The position numbers and the translations under genes were made by a program. DNA of 22,463 bases, from positions 1-22,463 of the forward strand of contig JAULZV010000046.1 of assembly GCA_032117135.1 (NCBI GenBank). The letters are read 5' to 3'. This document shows, piece by piece, positions 21,357-22,463 of the stretch. Position 1 is the stretch's first letter; every line of letters begins with the position of its first letter. The notes beneath the pieces are model-generated. The model saw only the letters and a program-made list of their open reading frames with translations, had not been told where the DNA came from and did no database searches. This DNA comes from JAULZV01 sp032117135. GTDB lineage: Bacteria; Patescibacteriota; Minisyncoccia; Phycocordibacterales; JAACPR01.

Positions 21357-21477
21357 GGCGGAGGCCTAGGGTCCCTGCATCCGAGTGAAACGAGGATCTG
21401 GGATGGCCGAGCCGCGTCCAGCAGTTCTTATGAGCAGAGCGAATTAGAAACTGCGGGACAAGTCCTGTCGGGTCCAC
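21357..21477 (+). repeat. GC-rich segment ending in a third copy of the tRNA 3' end
   Basis: The segment is clearly richer in G+C than its surroundings. It holds CCCTGCATCCGAGT (21373-21386), possible hairpins GCAGTT/AACTGC (21421-21454) and CTGG...CCAG, and ends with CAAGTCCTGTCGGGTCCAC (21459-21477), identical to 21272-21290 in the tRNA. It encodes no credible protein. It may be part of a structured tRNA trailer or a remnant of duplication. Confidence 0.6.
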
Positions 21478-21585
21478 TACTGTTTTACCCTTATTTTTCA
21501 ATGTGTAATTTTATTACTTTGGTATGAATTTGAACCTTTTTGATATATTTTAAGTGTTGCAAAGGTATTGAACCATAGCGCACTA

Positions 21586-21614
21586 TTGACTAAAAATATA
21601 TGGAGTGTTATTTT
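21586..21614 (+). promoter_or_regulatory. -35/-10 promoter of the 63-residue gene
   Basis: TTGACT (21586-21591), 17 bp, TATTTT (21609-21614) preceded by TGT (extended -10). The start point near 21621 gives a leader of about 50 bases that includes the CAAAC repeats. The rest of 21478-21585 is AT-rich with no feature I can name. Confidence 0.5.
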
Positions 21615-21644
21615 TATTTTGAATTGTCTAGTAAGGACGTTCTT

Positions 21645-21664
21645 CAAACCAAACCAAACCAAAT
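21645..21664 (+). repeat. CAAAC pentamer tandem repeat in a leader
   Basis: Three copies of CAAAC and one CAAAT, just before the ATG at 21671. Such a run lacks self-pairing and would leave the ribosome entry region open. Confidence 0.7.
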
Positions 21665-21670
21665 CGAATT

Positions 21671-21862
21671 ATGTGGAACGATCATGCAAATGGACACTTA
21701 GGTAGAATTTTTCGTGAGCACGAAATGAGACAACTCGAAGAAGATCATGAGTACAATCGCCTTAGTGATGATGAAAAAAATCTGAGGCGAATCGCCGCTC
21801 GACAGCAAGAAAGGATGGGGAGGGCAATGTTTCCTTGTCAACACGACGAAAATACGCCATAG
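21671..21862 (+). CDS. Small charged hypothetical protein
   Basis: This 63-residue protein is highly charged and mostly helical in appearance (EMRQLEEDHEYNRLSDDEKN...). It has no membrane helix and one Cys near the end, and I recognise no family. It is supported as a gene by an upstream two-box promoter, an unstructured leader and a hairpin terminator about 85 bp after the stop. There is no Shine-Dalgarno. The short length leaves the call uncertain; the transcript could instead be noncoding. Confidence 0.5.
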   Translation: MWNDHANGHLGRIFREHEMRQLEEDHEYNRLSDDEKNLRRIAARQQERMGRAMFPCQHDENTP

Positions 21863-21913
21863 CCTTAATGGTCTTCTACAGTCTTCTTGTTTTGTTTCGG
21901 GCAAGAATGATAG

Positions 21914-21990
21914 CGAAATCATCCGATTTCGGTAACACATTGCCGACAAAGACCACCTTACTTGAACAGTAGCTTCGGGAGGTGGTTTTT
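21914..21990 (+). terminator. Tandem hairpins with terminator
   Basis: CGAAATC/GATTTCG (21914-21931) is followed by a stem ACCACCT (21952-21958) / AGGTGGT (21980-21986), extended by AAAG/TTTT pairs into a T-run. The second is a good intrinsic terminator for the 63-residue gene. Confidence 0.7.
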
Positions 21991-22147
21991 CTCTTTTATA
22001 TTTTTAATATCTTACTCAGTACACTTAATTCACTGACTACCTGGTTCAACAAAACGATATCCAAGTCCATTCATAATTTGTTAGAACAACTTTTTTGTAA
22101 ATTCTTTTAAGGTATTTTAAAAACAAAGGAATTGAGCGAAAAGGCAA

Positions 22148-22168
22148 CTATCCGGAATTTCCGGATAG
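22148..22168. promoter_or_regulatory. 21-bp palindrome, possible operator
   Basis: CTATCCGGAA, a single T, then TTCCGGATAG: perfect 10-bp arms around one base. The tiny centre makes an RNA hairpin unlikely and a dimeric protein site more likely. It lies 43 bp upstream of the TATAAT at 22212. The stretch 21991-22147 holds no gene that I can see. Confidence 0.45.
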
Positions 22169-22211
22169 CTCAAAAAGAAGGGAAAAGGGAAGTTGATCGT
22201 GATGTAAAAAC

Positions 22212-22217
22212 TATAAT
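22212..22217 (+). promoter_or_regulatory. Consensus -10 of a short transcription unit
   Basis: TATAAT lies exactly 6 bases before an ATG at 22224, the same spacing as the leaderless genes in this window. Confidence 0.5.
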
Positions 22218-22223
22218 CTTGAT

Positions 22224-22271
22224 ATGACTTTGCTCTCGGATATTTTGCATGATGCAATCACTCAGTTTTGA
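22224..22271 (+). CDS. Possible 15-residue leaderless peptide
   Basis: The frame MTLLSDILHDAITQF starts 6 bases after a consensus -10 and contains a 13-bp palindrome TTGCAT-G-ATGCAA (22245-22257). It is an amphipathic-looking peptide with no known family. The short terminated transcript might instead be a small noncoding RNA, and chance occurrence cannot be excluded. Confidence 0.25.
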   Translation: MTLLSDILHDAITQF

Positions 22272-22311
22272 GAAAGTTTGTACTGAACGTCGTCCACCCT
22301 CAAAAAGGTGT

Positions 22312-22346
22312 GGGCGGTTTGTGTTTACACAAGCCGCCCTTTTCTT
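22312..22346 (+). terminator. Intrinsic terminator of the short transcription unit
   Basis: GGGCGGTTTGTGT (22312-22324) pairs with ACACAAGCCGCCC (22327-22339), with one G-U pair, then TTTTCTT. A weaker overlapping helix (CCACCCT/AGGTGTGG, 22294-22313) could compete with it. Confidence 0.85.
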
Positions 22347-22353
22347 AATAGAA

Positions 22354-22408
22354 CCCCGCCCGGAGCATTCGTTAAGTCAGATGAGCTAAAATACTCTGGA
22401 GGGCGGGG
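22354..22408 (+). promoter_or_regulatory. GC-rich hairpin over the leader of the last gene
   Basis: CCCCGCCC (22354-22361) and GGGCGGGG (22401-22408) form an 8-bp GC stem with a 39-base loop. The right arm contains the only ribosome-site-like GGAGGG before ATG 22418. A possible -10 (TAAAAT, 22387-22392) lies in the loop; if that is the promoter, the left arm would not be in the mRNA. Confidence 0.4.
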
Positions 22409-22417
22409 GGACTCTAT

Positions 22418-22463
22418 ATGGCACTTTATATACCAAGCATGATAAGCTTTCCTCATGAAGATT
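22418..22463 (+). CDS. Start of a gene cut by the window end (unknown)
   Basis: An open frame begins MALYIPSMISFPHED and runs to the end of the window, 15 codons. Too short to assign. Its start lies 15 bases after a GGAGG stretch inside a GC-rich hairpin. Confidence 0.35.
   Translation, partial: MALYIPSMISFPHED

Noticed and set aside
21315..21527. 70-codon frame across the tRNA trailer
   Set aside because: It runs through the inverted tRNA copy and GC-rich repeat, has no promoter-start fit, and its sequence is explained by the repeats.
21645..21664. CRISPR-like repeat
   Set aside because: It is only a four-unit pentamer tandem repeat without spacers.

Overview
The window looks like a piece of a small-genome bacterial chromosome, most likely from the Candidate Phyla Radiation (Patescibacteria, perhaps a Paceibacteria lineage). 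This is inferred from AT-rich DNA, very tight packing, short or stripped-down versions of universal proteins (UvrA, UvrC), almost no Shine-Dalgarno sites, and -10 boxes placed only a few bases before start codons. TGA reads as a normal stop (for example at the end of uvrC), which argues against recoded lineages such as Gracilibacteria. No rRNA, insertion sequence, phage gene or CRISPR array is visible.

Layout. 1-5.7 kb: DUF817 membrane protein, cupin, slipin, a convergent Na+/Ca2+ exchanger, a GerMN-domain lipid-anchored or membrane-anchored protein, a possible small RNA, a pirin and a methyltransferase. 5.7-9.2 kb: membrane-anchored DsbA-like oxidoreductase divergent from undecaprenyl-diphosphatase (uppP), then a 3'-5' exonuclease and hisS on the minus strand. 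9.2-12.6 kb: a two-gene membrane operon (small protein plus bPH protein), a LOG-family enzyme divergent from tgt over only 16 bp, and an unknown gene. 12.6-20 kb: a nucleotide excision repair cluster uvrB - NMP-kinase-like - uvrA - PEP-CTERM-like secreted protein - uvrC, then a D-Ala-D-Ala-ligase-like gene. 21-22.5 kb: an RNA-rich stretch with a candidate small RNA, tRNA-Ala(UGC), repeated fragments of that tRNA, a 63-residue protein, palindromes, a short terminated transcription unit, and a gene that runs off the end.

How it works together. Most genes appear to have their own promoter. In over a dozen cases a TATACT/TATAAT-type -10 box sits 5-9 bases before the ATG, so the mRNA would start at or next to the start codon (leaderless). 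Terminator hairpins separate many units. Cell envelope work is represented by uppP, the Ddl-like ligase, DsbA, slipin and GerMN proteins. DNA repair is represented by UvrA, UvrB and UvrC, of which UvrA lacks its insertion domain and UvrC lacks its Fe-S cysteines and C-terminal HhH domain.

The items most worth a second look are the tRNA-Ala locus, where the 3' part of the tRNA lies in an 88-base inverted repeat and is copied again downstream; the 16-bp divergent promoter between the LOG gene and tgt; the PEP-CTERM-like protein; the slimmed UvrABC set; and two small terminated intergenic RNA candidates (4.05-4.13 kb and 20.97-21.08 kb).
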